Positions 1-10,789 of a stretch of DNA of 64,000 nt are shown here, one piece after another. This DNA comes from Lichina pygmaea. Its lineage: Eukaryota > Ascomycota > Lichinomycetes > Lichinales > Lichinaceae. The notes under the pieces were generated by a model. That model was not told where the DNA came from and did no database searches. It was given only the letters and a program-made list of their open reading frames with translations. The translations under genes were made by a program, and so were the position numbers. The stretch lies in NCBI GenBank assembly GCA_963422465.1, contig OY730173.1:1922001-1986000 (forward strand). The letters are read 5' to 3'. Every line of letters begins with the position of its first letter. The first letter of the stretch is position 1.

Positions 1-2
1 GC

Positions 3-1635
3 GAGGTAGGACATCGGTCAGGCCGCTTTGACCCTCGGGAGCAGCACCAACTCCCGGTCGCCCTCGTTATTTGGTCGACAGAGGAGTATCACCACCTCTG
101 GAGGGCTGTTTGCGTTGAGTTGCGAGACTTTGTGACACGGGCATCGCCGCCGATGCCAATCGGTATTGAGATTCTCGACATCACAGCGGAAGAGGTGACG
201 AGGTCCTTCCCGCTCTATTCCGATGACCCCATCGTGTTGTCCTGGTCGTTTGTCGAGTCGCCCATCCTGTCGATTCTGCTCGAGACCGATGCGTCGCTCA
301 TGACCGCCGTCCGCCGAGGCAAGGGAGACTTGCCGAGGGAAAACCCAGAGACCGTTTACATTTCGGTCCCAGAGGAGACAGAAACCGACTGGATCTACGT
401 CCGAGACCGCATCGTCGAGGTGCTCGACGACAACGAACTTCCCGGCGTCGCTGTTGAGATCAGCCGCGGCACACCGTGTGAGTACGGCTCGTTTGGAAGT
501 CAAGAGCTGCCAGATACGATCTGGGAAGACGCCGCCGTACCGGGTATCAGCATCGGGCCGCTCGGCAGCCGCCGACCCTACTCTTCCACTCTCGGTGGTT
601 TTGTCCAGCTGGAGGATGCGGAAGGCGATTGGCGCACGTTCGGCCTCACATGCTATCACGCGGTCTTCCCGCCAAAGCCTACTGACGATCTCAATTTCGA
701 GGCAGAAGGCATGTTACCTCAATACTATGTATGTGTTTTGACTTGTAGACACTGGCTGACCTCCTACTAGAAATGCGCAAGTGGCATCGGGACGGGTTCT
801 CTCCCGCAGAAGCAGTTCGTTACACGATCCCGATATGCCAGCCGAGTTTAAGAGACTATGATCGTCAGATCGAGACATGGAAGGGGGAAATTTCGGACGA
901 CGAGAAACGGATGGCTAAGCTTCATAGAGACCGCGTCGCCGACCACCCATGGAACGAAGGCTCGTATCGCCAGCTGGAAACGAACGTCCAAGGCATCAAG
1001 CGTAAGATCAGCACAGCCGAGAGCTTCATTGCCGATGGAAGGCATTATCTTGGTAAGGTATGGGCAGGCTCCGGCCGCCGCCTTACCGCGCAACAGCGGA
1101 CTCTCGATTGGGGTCTGATCGAGATGAAGTCGGGGCGTGTGGGGTCGAACATAGTAAGTCTTGTTGAAATTTGGAAGTCAAAGCTTGAAACTGATTCCTT
1201 GGTAAGTTCGTACCGAGCGGATTCGACTACTCGAGAAAGTACAGAGGGCCAGGTCCTGGCAAGCCGGTCGTGGAGGTGGCCTCACCAGAAGAGGACACTC
1301 GTGTCTTCAAAAAGGGTCGAACTACGCGATGGACGATGGGTAAACTGAACGCCGTCAAGATGTTCACGTTTGAAGACAAGGACTATCTCAAAGATGATGG
1401 CACGCCTTGCAGGAGAGTGAGCTACGACTACTGTGTTGCGGGCTACATGGGGTCAAGCTTTTGCGAAGGTGGTGACTCTGGGGCGTTTATGATGGACGAA
1501 GATGGCAAGTTCATTGGCCTGCTTTTCGGCGGCGATCTGAAGTCAGCTCTCACTCGTGTTCTTGTCGCCGAAGATCTTTTTGACGACATCAAGCACGTTA
1601 CAGGCGCGAAGGTAGTCCGTCTCCCTGTTGCCTAG
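3..1635 (+). CDS. Trypsin-like serine peptidase family protein, 5'-partial
   Basis: The reading frame is open to the left edge of the window, so the true start lies upstream. I place exons at 3-728, 782-1153 and 1207-1635 (stop TAG), about 508 residues in view. Intron 729-781 starts GTATGT, has CTGAC inside and ends CAAG. Intron 1154-1206 starts GTAAGT, has CTGAT and ends TAAG. Both joins keep frame. The chymotrypsin-fold triad is visible in order: His in TCYHAV (657-659), Asp in LDWGLI (1106-1108) and Ser in GGDSGA (1477-1479). A charged insert lies between His and Asp. No signal peptide is visible, but the N-terminus is missing. Fungal proteins of this kind are usually annotated only as hypothetical; substrate and location are unknown. 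The acceptor of the first intron is the least certain point, because other AGs give a stop. Confidence 0.7.
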
Positions 1636-1698
1636 CGTTGCCTCGAGCTCCTTGTGGCGGCCATGGTCAGGGCCAAAGCCAAGATTACTCCGTACAGT
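1636..1698. other. Spacer and upstream LINE target-site duplication
   Basis: A short spacer follows the protease gene. Its last 14 bases, ttactccgtacagt (1685-1698), are one copy of the target-site duplication of the LINE fragment that starts at 1699. Confidence 0.75.
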
Positions 1699-2105
1699 TT
1701 GATTGATTGATTGAACTCCTACACCGTTCTAGCTCTAGTGTATCTAGGCTATGCCGGGTCAACTATAGAATTAGGCTAGGAAAAACTCCAACGAGTAAAA
1801 AACCTCTCCCTGCAGCACCTAAGGCAGTGCTATCCTATCGAGTACTCTGTGAAACATGGGGGGGTGACTGGCTAGTAGCCAGTCTCCAGCTGCTCCTGAG
1901 CCCAGGAGAACTGCGGAAGGACACCATGGCGTAGGATCCACGAGGTGAGGGCGGCGGCAGGCCGTGGGCGCGATATCATCGCCTGGTAGTCAGTAGTAGC
2001 AGCCGCAGTGTATAAACTGCGGCGTACTCGTTGCAGCCGTGGGCAGTCTAGGATGACGTGCTTGGCAGTCTCCCACTGTGCCCCGCAGCTGCAGGCAGGC
2101 GTCGG
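1699..2105 (-). mobile_element. 5'-truncated LINE, family A, copy 1
   Basis: This is a 407-bp 3' end of a Tad-like LINE on the minus strand. The tail is (TCAA)n, read here as ttgattgattgattg at 1699. It still encodes the extreme C-terminus, including the QFSWAQE-like segment and part of the Cys/His motif. The upstream duplication is 1685-1698. The downstream duplication is split by the pogo element into 2106-2115 plus 4273-4276; together they read ttactccgtacagt. It is close to identical to the copy at 59064-59471 by eye and stops at the same 5' nucleotide to within one base. Confidence 0.85.
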
Positions 2106-2115
2106 TTACTCCGTA

Positions 2116-4270
2116 CCGTAACCGATCACGTGGCGCTCAGTATCACCCAACGCTCAGTATTCTGAGATTCTGCACCTCGACTGCCTTCTTTATTTTATCG
2201 CCATGGAGAAGTCTTATGAAGACTGAATGAGTGAGGCACTTGCTGAGCTTGAGTTGGCGGATCGAATCAACTACTTAGCCACTGCATCGAGGCACAATGT
2301 CGGTCGCCACGCCCTTTCTCGTCGCCATCAGGGCAAAAGCACCTCCCGAGAAGAAGTCAACTCGACAGTCATTAAAGCCCTTCCCGAGCCCAAGAATCAG
2401 TACTGGTAGAGCGTATCAGTGCTCTAAGCCTTAGGGGATGGCCAATGACCCCTCAGATCGTCTGAGATCTAGCGGAACGCATCGCTGGAAAACTGCTTGG
2501 GAAGTGCTGGACTCGACAGTTTGTTCAACGTCATTTGGACACTCTGGAAAGTGTCTACCTAAAGCCTATAGACAAGAAACGCAAATAGGCAGAGTCTATA
2601 GCTCAAATCAAGGCTTTTTACCAGCTGGTATCACTATCCCTAACGTTGTTCATAAAAATTTGCTAATTCTTACATAGTTATCCGACACTATTGAGAAATA
2701 CCATATCACGGCTGATAACATCTACAACGTCGACGAGAAAGGCTTCCTTATTGGCCAGGGGCATGCCACACGACGTATCATCAACAAGGAGGCACGGAAA
2801 ACTGGCAAGATTCTAGGCATCAACCAAGATGGGAGTCGGGAGTTTGTGACTCTAGTTGCTTGTGTTCAAGCAACTGGATCATACATCCCTCCAACTCTTA
2901 TCTATCAAGGTCAATCGCATGACCTTCTTGACACCTGGGTACAAGATCTGAATGACACTGAGGCATACTTTGCTGTCTCTGAGAAAGGGTGGACAAATAA
3001 TGATCTGGGTCTTCAATAGCTACAGAAAGTCTTCAACAGGTGTACTGAAGCTCAGGTAGGACGAAGCCGTCGTCGTCTTCTTATAGTTGATGGTCATTCA
3101 AGTCATGTTAATCTTTCTTTTCTTGAATATGCTCATGCAAATAGTATTGTTGTTCTTGTACTGCCTCCTCATACTACACACCGATTACAGCCTCTTGATG
3201 TTGGTCTGTTCTCTCCCCTAGCACAACGTTATTCCCAAGAGCTTGATGCTGTGATGCGTAATAGCTTAGGCATTACGTCTATCACAAAACATATCTCCTG
3301 GCCTATCTTCTATTCTGCTTGGCAAAAAAGCTTCACAACTGAGAATATTCAGTCAGCTTTTGAAGCTACTGGTATTTTCCCTCTTAATGCCTCTCAAGTG
3401 CTTAATATTCTTGATCCCTCTTCTCATACACCTCAGAGACCTGCCCCTACCCATGCTAAGACCCCTGTCACATTCAAATCTTTCTGTTATGCAATTCAGA
3501 TGCAGAAGAAAGCTGGTTCTACAGAAGGACTTGAGCAGATCAGGGATGGCTTCGCAAAAGTCATCACAGAGCGAGATCTCAACAAAGCTACAGTGGAGCA
3601 GCTAACAGAGGCTTTACTAATGGAGAAGAAGAAGAAACAGCGAGGAAAGCGGCTTAATTTGCTTGGAGAGGAGGATAATAAGCCTCAGATCTTCACTCCA
3701 TCGAAAATCCAAGCTGCACTTGCAAGAAATAGCGAAAAGGAGCAGGAAGAAGAGCAGAAAAGAGAGGAGAAGGATAGGAAGAAGGAGGAGGTAGCACAGC
3801 TACGTGCACAGAAGCAATTGGAGAAGGAAGAGCAACAGACAAATCAAGAAATTGCTCGTCAAGTGGCCAGAGAAGAGAAGGCTAAAAAGACTGCAATTGT
3901 GAAAGCCAATAAGGAGGCCAAGAAGCAGGCACAAGGAAAGGTGAAGGTCCAGGAACCCTCAGAGACTGTCAAGGAATTTTCTCCACCAAGCAACAAAGCT
4001 CCTGCTGTTGATGATGATGGAGATGAGTGGAGCTCTGAGGAGGAGGCTCCAAGACTGAATTCACGTGGCCGAGTCTTGAGGAAGCCATCACGCTTTGTAT
4101 ACTAGACTTCTATTGCTCAATATCTCTTCTCTATATGCTATTCTATTAGATATCCAAGCTTGGGACTATTCCGACAAGAATCCACGGAGTTATTCAACTT
4201 TTTATCAAGGGGGTCCTCGGTCGCTCAAGTGAGCGTTGGGTGATACTGAGCGCCACGTGATCGGTTACGG
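2116..4270 (+). mobile_element. Pogo/Fot1-type DNA transposon with 41-bp inverted repeats
   Basis: The terminal inverted repeats at 2116-2156 and 4230-4270 are perfect reverse complements over 41 bp. The element is flanked by TA at 2114-2115 and 4271-4272, the target-site duplication of Tc1/mariner-pogo elements. Removing the element restores the 14-bp duplication of the LINE at 1699-2105, which independently proves both ends. The element is 2,155 bp and carries one transposase gene with an intron. The transposase is inactivated although the termini are intact, so a related active transposase could in principle recognise them. Confidence 0.93.
2203..4105 (+). pseudogene. Pogo-family DDE transposase, inactivated
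   Basis: The gene starts at ATG 2203 and ends TAG 4103-4105, with an intron at 2628-2677 (GTATCA...CTAAT...TAG, phase 0). The N-terminal part has a Psq/CENP-B-like helix-turn-helix region (ALAELELADRI, then AERIAGKLLGK). The DDE catalytic domain shows Asp at 2732 (NVDEKG), 3089 (IVDGHSSH) and 3197 (LDVGLF), giving DD35D spacing. The C-terminal 100 or so residues are a Lys/Glu-rich coiled-coil tail, usual in fungal pogo elements. Lesions are in-frame stops at 2224 (TGA), 2463 (TGA), 2586 (TAG) and 3017 (TAG) and a one-base loss near 2406. All four stops are explained by C-to-T or G-to-A transitions, as expected from repeat-induced point mutation or deamination. Confidence 0.9.
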
Positions 4271-4272
4271 TA

Positions 4273-4821
4273 CAGTAATACGTACGTACGTACGTTACGT
4301 ACATACGTACATATAAGTAGTTCGAGGGCCTTGCAACTTATGGCCGACAATCGGATGTCCTGATGCATCCTGCTGTGACTAGTATCATGACATCTGATAG
4401 CGGCACCAAGTAGCCCATCTCACAACTTTTTGCAATATAGGGGGGGATCGTGTTCGACTGTCGTATGTCGGAGTCCACATGTATTTGCGGCTCCCAGCCT
4501 CGTCCAATTTCCCAGCTCCTCTGACAAGCCTCAACGGGATATACCCAGAGCCCGCAAGCTGATACCAGGACGAAAGCGCGACCGTGATACGTAGTAAGTA
4601 CTGTACGTAACTCCGCACATACGCACTGCGCGGAAGTACGTACTGAGTACATTGTCTCGGCTTTGCCTGACTGGTCATCTGTACGAGTCACCGTTTGGCA
4701 CTTTGACATTTCATGTTGAACCTGACAAGCAAGTTGATAGCACTCGCGACAACGAACATCGGCGGAATCGGGGGTTCGTCCAATTGATATTCTCCAGCTC
4801 GTGACCAATAGACCCATCGAG
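4273..4821. other. Gene-less stretch upstream of the HMG-box gene
   Basis: No coding signal. It begins with TACG/GTAC alternation (4277-4312) and contains further GTAC words (about 4596-4650). It presumably holds the promoter of the HMG-box gene; I see no clear TATA box. Confidence 0.5.
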
Positions 4822-6306
4822 ATGCTCGCCCAATCGCACCGGGTCGTGGTTGGACGGGTCGTGGGTCAAGCGCATCGAAAGGGCATCATCTTGGCTCTAC
4901 CGAGGTCGAGTGCGGACCGGCCCGTCGGCGTCGCGAGCTGGAGTCGCGTGCTTCCACGCGATGGATCTCAACAATGGCCGGCCAACACCATAGCATCAGG
5001 ATCCTACAGGTGCCGTCGTTACGCGACGACCGGCACAGCGAGCGAGACCCGTGCTACCGTCGTCAAGAAACGTGCGACTGCGAAGAAGGCCTCCACTGCG
5101 AGGACGCCCAAGTCGTCGCGTGGCAAGGGAGCGGCGTCTCCCCGCAAAAGAACCTCGGTCGGAGCCAAGCGGCAGACGCCGACGAAGATCAAGGCCAAGG
5201 CAGCCACAAAGCCCAAGCGGAAGTCGGCGGCGGCCAAGACGAAGCCTAAGAAGGCCGTGGAGAAGAAGCGCGCAAAGAAGTTGACGGACGAAGAGAAGAC
5301 GGCCGGAAAAATCCGGGAGCTGAAGAAGTTGGCCCTCAAGGCGCCTGGCGGGCCCCCGACCGACGCTTGGAAAGTGGTTGCGGCCGAGAAGGCGAAGGAG
5401 AGCAGTGGCGGCGCAAATCTCGTCGATGCCATCAAGAAAGCATCCGAGAAGTACAAGACCATGAGCGCAGCCGAGCGAGAAGTGCGTATCGCAGCGAGGA
5501 AGAATGAGCCCTGATTTCGAGTCGGCCCTACCGTAACGCACGAGCTTTGCTGACTCGTTTTCTCTTCCGTTCCCGATGTTCAGCACTACAATCACGTCGC
5601 TGCCGCAAACAGCGAGGCCAAGAGGCAGGCCTATCGCGAGTGGATCGAGAGCCACGGGGTCGACGAGATCCGGCAGGCCAACAACGCGCGCAAGATGCTC
5701 CGACGCTTGGCTCGATCCAAGTTTCGAAAGCTGCCGCAGCTGAAGGACGAGCGGGTGCCGAAACGGCCCCTTTCGCCGTACGCTGCCTTTGTGCGCGATC
5801 GATGGGCCAGCGGAGACATGAAGCACATCGGCGTGGGCGCCGCGGGGAAGTTGACGTCGACCGAGTGGAAGGAGCTACCTGCGAGCACGAGGGAGGTACG
5901 CATCTTGTTTTGTCCTCTTGTTCTCCTTCTTCCCCGCCCTCTTCTTCGGTCACGCAGCTCGAGCAACAACAACATGCGCATGTGTACAACAATCAGCCAT
6001 TCGATGCACCCATCCCTCCCTTCCACCCCCAATCCCGTTTCCACCCGCATCGAAACTGACTTACAAACCCTCTCCTCCGTCGTTCCCGGACTCCAGAAAT
6101 ACGACGAAGGTTACCGTGCAGAGGTCAATCGCTACACGCAGGACTACAAGTCCGCCGTCGGTCGCGACCCACCGCTAGTCGAGAAGAAGGCCCAGAAAAC
6201 GCGTGACGGCAGCACCTCGTCTTCTTCTTCTTCGTCAAAGTCTTCCTCGGGACCTGTGGCGGCGCAAGCGACGCAGGCGGCCGCCGCAGCGGCAGCAGGA
6301 GCTTAG
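4822..6306 (+). CDS. Mitochondrial HMG-box DNA-binding protein (Abf2/mtTFA-like)
   Basis: Three exons, 4822-5480/5481, 5584-5895 and 6097-6306, encode about 393 residues. Intron 5482-5583 (GTGCGT...CTGAC...CAG) and intron 5896-6096 (GTACGC...CTGAC...CAG) are both phase 0. The N-terminus is basic and Ser-rich without acidic residues at first, ending near RRYA, as in a mitochondrial presequence. A Lys/Ala/Thr-rich linker follows. The first HMG box spans the first intron (MSAAERE joined to HYNHVAAANSEAKRQAY). The second begins VPKRPLSPYAAFVRDRW and continues after intron 2 (KYDEGYRAEVNRYTQ). Two boxes plus a presequence match Abf2/TFAM-type proteins that package mtDNA. The C-terminus is Ser- and Ala-rich low complexity. 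Mitochondrial location is inferred. I chose ATG 4822 as the first ATG in frame. Confidence 0.85.
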
Positions 6307-8626
6307 CTGTTTTCTTCTTTGACACGCTGGGGGGCGGCGGGGGCTTTTTTTTCCCCTTTTTTTTCTTTTGGGCTGCGTGTGGAACGGAGAAGCTTGGTGT
6401 TGCCGTTTTGCTATCGTCCGTCGCAGACGTCGGAAGGAAGCTGGCTTTGAGCGTGTATCATACCGGTACGTGGGTAAGCACAAACGTACATCGCTACCTA
6501 TATGGACAGGGGTCGTCAGTACTAGGAGTTGCGTATGTACGGCACATGGGTAGAGTATCGCGAGTATGTATGTGTGCGTATGTGGGCAGTGAGGTAGGTA
6601 ACTTGCTTGTGATGCCAGAGCCAGTACCAGCGCCAGTACCAGCCACTGCGACATGTGTTTGCACCTCACGGAAAATAGCTGTGGCCAGGTGTCGATCGTC
6701 ACTCATGACATGACACACAACAGAGCTTCTTTCCTGATAAGGCCACGACAGAGAGATTCTGATGACCTCTATCAGTCTTGTGTGAATAGTTTGTTTCCCC
6801 CCCCCCCCCCCTCAATCCTCCCAATCCCCCCCCACAATACTTCCATAGATGACCTAGATACCATGTCACGGTACACAGCCGTAAATAACTCATATTTTGA
6901 TGATGATGCCCAGTCGTAACTACAAAGCTGCACGTTGCAGTACAGTACTTACCTTAGATGACCTTGTACCATCTTGATGAATACCGTAACCTGCTTTGCG
7001 GTAATGAACACCTACTCCGTCGCACAAACAATATGTTGTGCAGGTGACCTCATGCCGGTACTGTAGCACGTACGGTACCGTACGGTACTGGTATGTTTGA
7101 ACACTTTACCCTGCCCCCCCCCCCCCCCCCTTGCTAATACGTACCATGGCCAGCTTGATGATTTGACACCTGGTTGTTGTGATCCCCCCCTCCCCCTCTC
7201 GGCACCCCTCCCTTCCCTGTTCACCCTCCCCCCATCCCACCCAACATGCTCATGAATACCTTCTGTAGTTTGATCCTTATCGTGGTTTTTATAGTACAGT
7301 ACACGCTGTACGTACATCATGTCCCCCCCCCCCCCCCCCCCCAAAAAACAACAGGCTTCTGTGGAAATACAGGAGTTTGCTGGGCAGGTTCTGTGGGTAT
7401 GGATGTGTGGATGTGGTACAGGAGTATTGTAAGCCAAGCACAAGCACAGTAGGTAGTTGATTGCTGAGCATCGACTGGCGTTCAGAAGCAACCTGGACGT
7501 ACGGAGTACGGAAAAATCCCCCCCTCCGTAACAAGAAAAACCAAGAACTGACCGTCACTTTTTCCATCAAGCTCATCGGTTCTTTGTGTCATGTCAATGG
7601 AGGCGAGGGATGATAGGCCATGTTACTCCTTTGCATAAGAGTCTATCGTTCTACTTCCGTACTTTCGAGTGACTTCATCAGACTAGCTGAGCTATCGTGA
7701 GTGCAATTTTTGATGGAAAGACATCAGGTGAGGGACAGTGAGATACTCAGGGAAAACACGTGAATCCTGAAGTTTGTTGGATTGACCGAATGGAAGAAGA
7801 ACCAAGGAAAAGGCATCGTAGTTGTCGTAATGATTGTGAAAATGACAGACACAGGCAAGAAGATAAGAGCGGCACGGCAAGCAAGACATGATAAAAGGTG
7901 GTAGGAGAGATTTGCCAGAGCTTTGGACCCGAGGCGGTCTTGTTTGGTTGGCTCTTTGGTTCGATGGCGTCGACAGCCTTCCATCCTCACGTCACCGGCC
8001 GCCGTGTCCAACAATCTCAGGCTCGGTTGACAACTCAGAAAACCTCCTTCGACCACAGCGACGAATGAAAGGTAAACAGAATACAGATGACCATCTTCGT
8101 CGGTTCCGCAATCGGCCGAGGACATTAGAGGCCACCCAGGCTAGCTGACGTGAAGCAGCTAGGAAGAGAGACCTCTAGTGCCTACGGCGGCGATGTTTGC
8201 CGCTGCCTATACGATTGTTGAGGAATACAGTCAAATGTTAGTCCAGCGATCGCTCATCGGTCATCCGGATGATTCTTTCTTTTGAAGGGTAACAAATGAA
8301 ATGCCAGGTGTTGCCGGTCGTCGGGACGGTGCATGGACCAGACAGGTACGGTTCGAGCTGATCGATGACGAGCGGAAGAAGAAGCGGAAGAAGAAGAAGA
8401 AGGGTGGGCGGTTTGATGATCGGTGCGTGGTCGTGGGCTTTTGACGGTTCGTGGTTCTCGTTGATGGGGTCGACGATCGGAAAGACGGTTGTTAGCCCAT
8501 CCACCAATCCCCGAGAGGTGCTCCCCGTGACGTTCTCCCCGAAAGGCGCCCGTCAAAGAGAACATTCCCGGGCAAGAGGGGACAAGAACCCCTTCGTGAG
8601 GAGCAAAGCAATCTTGTCGAAACGCC
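6307..8626. other. Gene-less stretch rich in C homopolymers
   Basis: No convincing reading frame. It holds long C runs (6797-6811, 7107-7130, 7323-7342, 7500-7525), GTAC-rich segments near 7055-7095 and 7285-7320, and T-rich sequence just after the HMG gene (6345-6368) that may include its 3' end signals. It lies between convergent genes. Confidence 0.55.
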
Positions 8627-10789
8627 TCAAGACCGGGAATCCGCCGCGTACGGGTTCCCGTCATGGTAGATTGGCCCGCCGAGAGACTCCCGGCGGGAAC
8701 GCCTCTCGCGGCGGTAAACCGGATCGTAATCCAGATCGTAATCCAGATCGTAATCCGGATCGTAATCCGGACCTGGACGACGACGACGACGACCCCGACC
8801 CTCGGCGGCGCCGTTCCTCATGGACCCGGTCGACTTCTTGCGGGCGATCTGACGGTGCTTCTCCACCTTCTGCTCAAACTCGCGGATTTCTTTGCGCTGG
8901 TCCCTCATCTCCTTCCAGTTGTCGACCACGCCCTTGACGCCGAGCCCCATGAGACCGACCGAGGCGGTGTCACGCGCCATCGCGATCCGCTTCTGCATCT
9001 TGGCCTTCTCGGGCGACAGCGAGCCGTCCGCCACGGCCTCGTGGCGCTTCTTCCGCTTCTGTATGTTCTCGTAGACCTCTTGCATGGCATTCACCGTCGC
9101 GACGCTGGCAAGACCGGCCGTGAGATACTCCTTACCTTTCAGTTTCCGGCACTTGCGCTCCTCCTCTTCCAGGTCGAAGTCGCTATCGTCCGACGAGTCC
9201 CTCGAGCTGCTTCGGCTGCGTCGACGGCCTCCGTCTCTGTCCCGGTACGGGGCCAGGTCGCGGTCACGACGTCGACCGTCGCTGGACCGTGCCGACGATC
9301 GTCGGTCGAGCTCGCCGTCGCGATCGTCGTCTTCGTCTTTGATTCCCAGCTTCACCATGCCCTTGCCGATGTAGTCGCTGACGCTGTGGCTCCGCCGTCG
9401 CGGGCCGGCACCTCGGTCCGACGCGCTGGAACTGCTATCTCTCCTCCGGTCCGCCAGCTTCTTGGCCCCGACCGCGGCGAGACCTCCGGCGGCGACTTCC
9501 TTGAGCGTGCTGCCGTGGCGTGAACGCGAACGCGAACGCGAACGCGAGCGCGAGCGCGAGCGAGTCGAGGACCGCGAGTCGGAACGCGAACGGCGAGAGC
9601 GTCTGGGTGGGCGAGAGCGGGAGCGAGAGCGACTGCGCGTTTCGTCCGCCGGGCCGTTGACCAGCCGGTTGAGCAAGAGGCCCCCGAGCGCGCCTCCGCC
9701 GACGTGGCGAGGCTCGTGGCGGTCCGGGTTCCGGTCGACCATGGCGTCGATGCCACCTGCGCCGACGGCGGCCGTCAGGATACGGCGAGCCTTCTGGGCT
9801 TCGAAAACACCTCCGGGCTCCTTCCGAGAGCGCCAGGCCTCGGCCGCGGCCGCGGCCAGAGCCGCCTTGGCCGCCTGCTCCAGCCGCTCGTAGCGGTCGT
9901 GACTGCCGCCGCGGGGGCGACTGCGGCCGGAGTCGGACGAGGAGTACGAATAGCTGCTGGAACCGCGGCGCCGACGACGACGCTGACGAGGACGACGACG
10001 GTCGTCTCGACCGCCATGCATCTTCTGCGACGCGCCGACGCCTAGGGCGCCCAGAGCCGCCTCGCCCAGGGCGCCGAGCGACTTGCGGCGGCTCGGGCGG
10101 GGTCGCGGCGGCGGTGGCTCGTCGTACCGATCGTCGTAGCCGTAGGGGTCGGTACCCCGTCGGCCGGCGTACGCGGTCGCTTCACCGGTGCCTTCGTCGT
10201 GATGACGGCGGCGGTGACGATCGCGGCCCTTGGCTAGCCCTCTCGCCGCGACGTCGCCGGCCGCGGCCCCGGCAAGGCCCACGGCGACGGTCTCGAGCGG
10301 ATTGTGCTCCCTCGAGCGCGATCGCGAGCCCGATCTGCTGCTCCTGCTGCGTTCCAAGAGCTCTTTCCCGCCGATGGCGAGACCGGCCCCGGCTGCGGCG
10401 GCCAAGGCTTCCTTCTTGCGCGAGAGCGAGCGGCCGCGATCGCGTCGCTTCTCTCGACGGTATCGAGGTGCGGGGTCGTCGTCCGGACCGCGGGAGCGGC
10501 CGGCGTAAGCAGCGGCACCGTAGCCGGCGTCATCATATCCATATGCCTGGCTGCGTTCGAGAGAGCGCGCTCGGCGACGATAGTAGAGGTCATTGGGCGG
10601 GGGGAAATCGCGCTGAATCTCCTCGATCGGCTCGTCGTCTTCTCGCACGCGCTCGGCGACCTCCATCGAGCGCGACGGTCGGCCGCTCTCTTTGGTGGTG
10701 ACATAGATCGTGCCTCGGTGTCGAGTCGGCTGCTCTCGCTCACGACGATACGACCGCTCGTCGTCGACCCTGCGATAGTAGTCGGCCAT
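8627..10789 (-). CDS. Arg/Ser-rich DUF3824-like protein
   Basis: One uninterrupted frame of about 720 residues runs from ATG 10789 (MADYYRRVDDERSYRR) to TGA at 8627-8629. The composition is extreme: RS dipeptide tracts near the middle (9500-9650), Ala/Gly-rich helical segments such as AAAGAGLAIGGKELL that recur every 100-150 residues, and a C-terminal DPDYDLDY repeat (8720-8775). Repeated Gly/Ala segments set in Arg/Ser-rich linkers resemble fungal proteins annotated with DUF3824, sometimes called Srp RNA-binding proteins. No RRM or other folded domain is visible. RS tracts suggest a nuclear, phosphorylated protein, but that is inference. Upstream in-frame residues to 10945 look non-conserved, so I prefer ATG 10789. 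A short 5' intron cannot be excluded. Confidence 0.75.
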   Translation of the reverse strand: MADYYRRVDDERSYRREREQPTRHRGTIYVTTKESGRPSRSMEVAERVREDDEPIEEIQRDFPPPNDLYYRRRARSLERSQAYGYDDAGYGAAAYAGRSRGPDDDPAPRYRREKRRDRGRSLSRKKEALAAAAGAGLAIGGKELLERSRSSRSGSRSRSREHNPLETVAVGLAGAAAGDVAARGLAKGRDRHRRRHHDEGTGEATAYAGRRGTDPYGYDDRYDEPPPPRPRPSRRKSLGALGEAALGALGVGASQKMHGGRDDRRRPRQRRRRRRGSSSYSYSSSDSGRSRPRGGSHDRYERLEQAAKAALAAAAAEAWRSRKEPGGVFEAQKARRILTAAVGAGGIDAMVDRNPDRHEPRHVGGGALGGLLLNRLVNGPADETRSRSRSRSRPPRRSRRSRSDSRSSTRSRSRSRSRSRSRSRHGSTLKEVAAGGLAAVGAKKLADRRRDSSSSASDRGAGPRRRSHSVSDYIGKGMVKLGIKDEDDDRDGELDRRSSARSSDGRRRDRDLAPYRDRDGGRRRSRSSSRDSSDDSDFDLEEEERKCRKLKGKEYLTAGLASVATVNAMQEVYENIQKRKKRHEAVADGSLSPEKAKMQKRIAMARDTASVGLMGLGVKGVVDNWKEMRDQRKEIREFEQKVEKHRQIARKKSTGSMRNGAAEGRGRRRRRPGPDYDPDYDLDYDLDYDPVYRRERRSRRESLGGPIYHDGNPYAADSRS

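Noticed and set aside
1699-1715. gattgattgattg as a simple microsatellite
   Set aside because: It occurs at the same place in three copies with target-site duplications, so it is the LINE tail.
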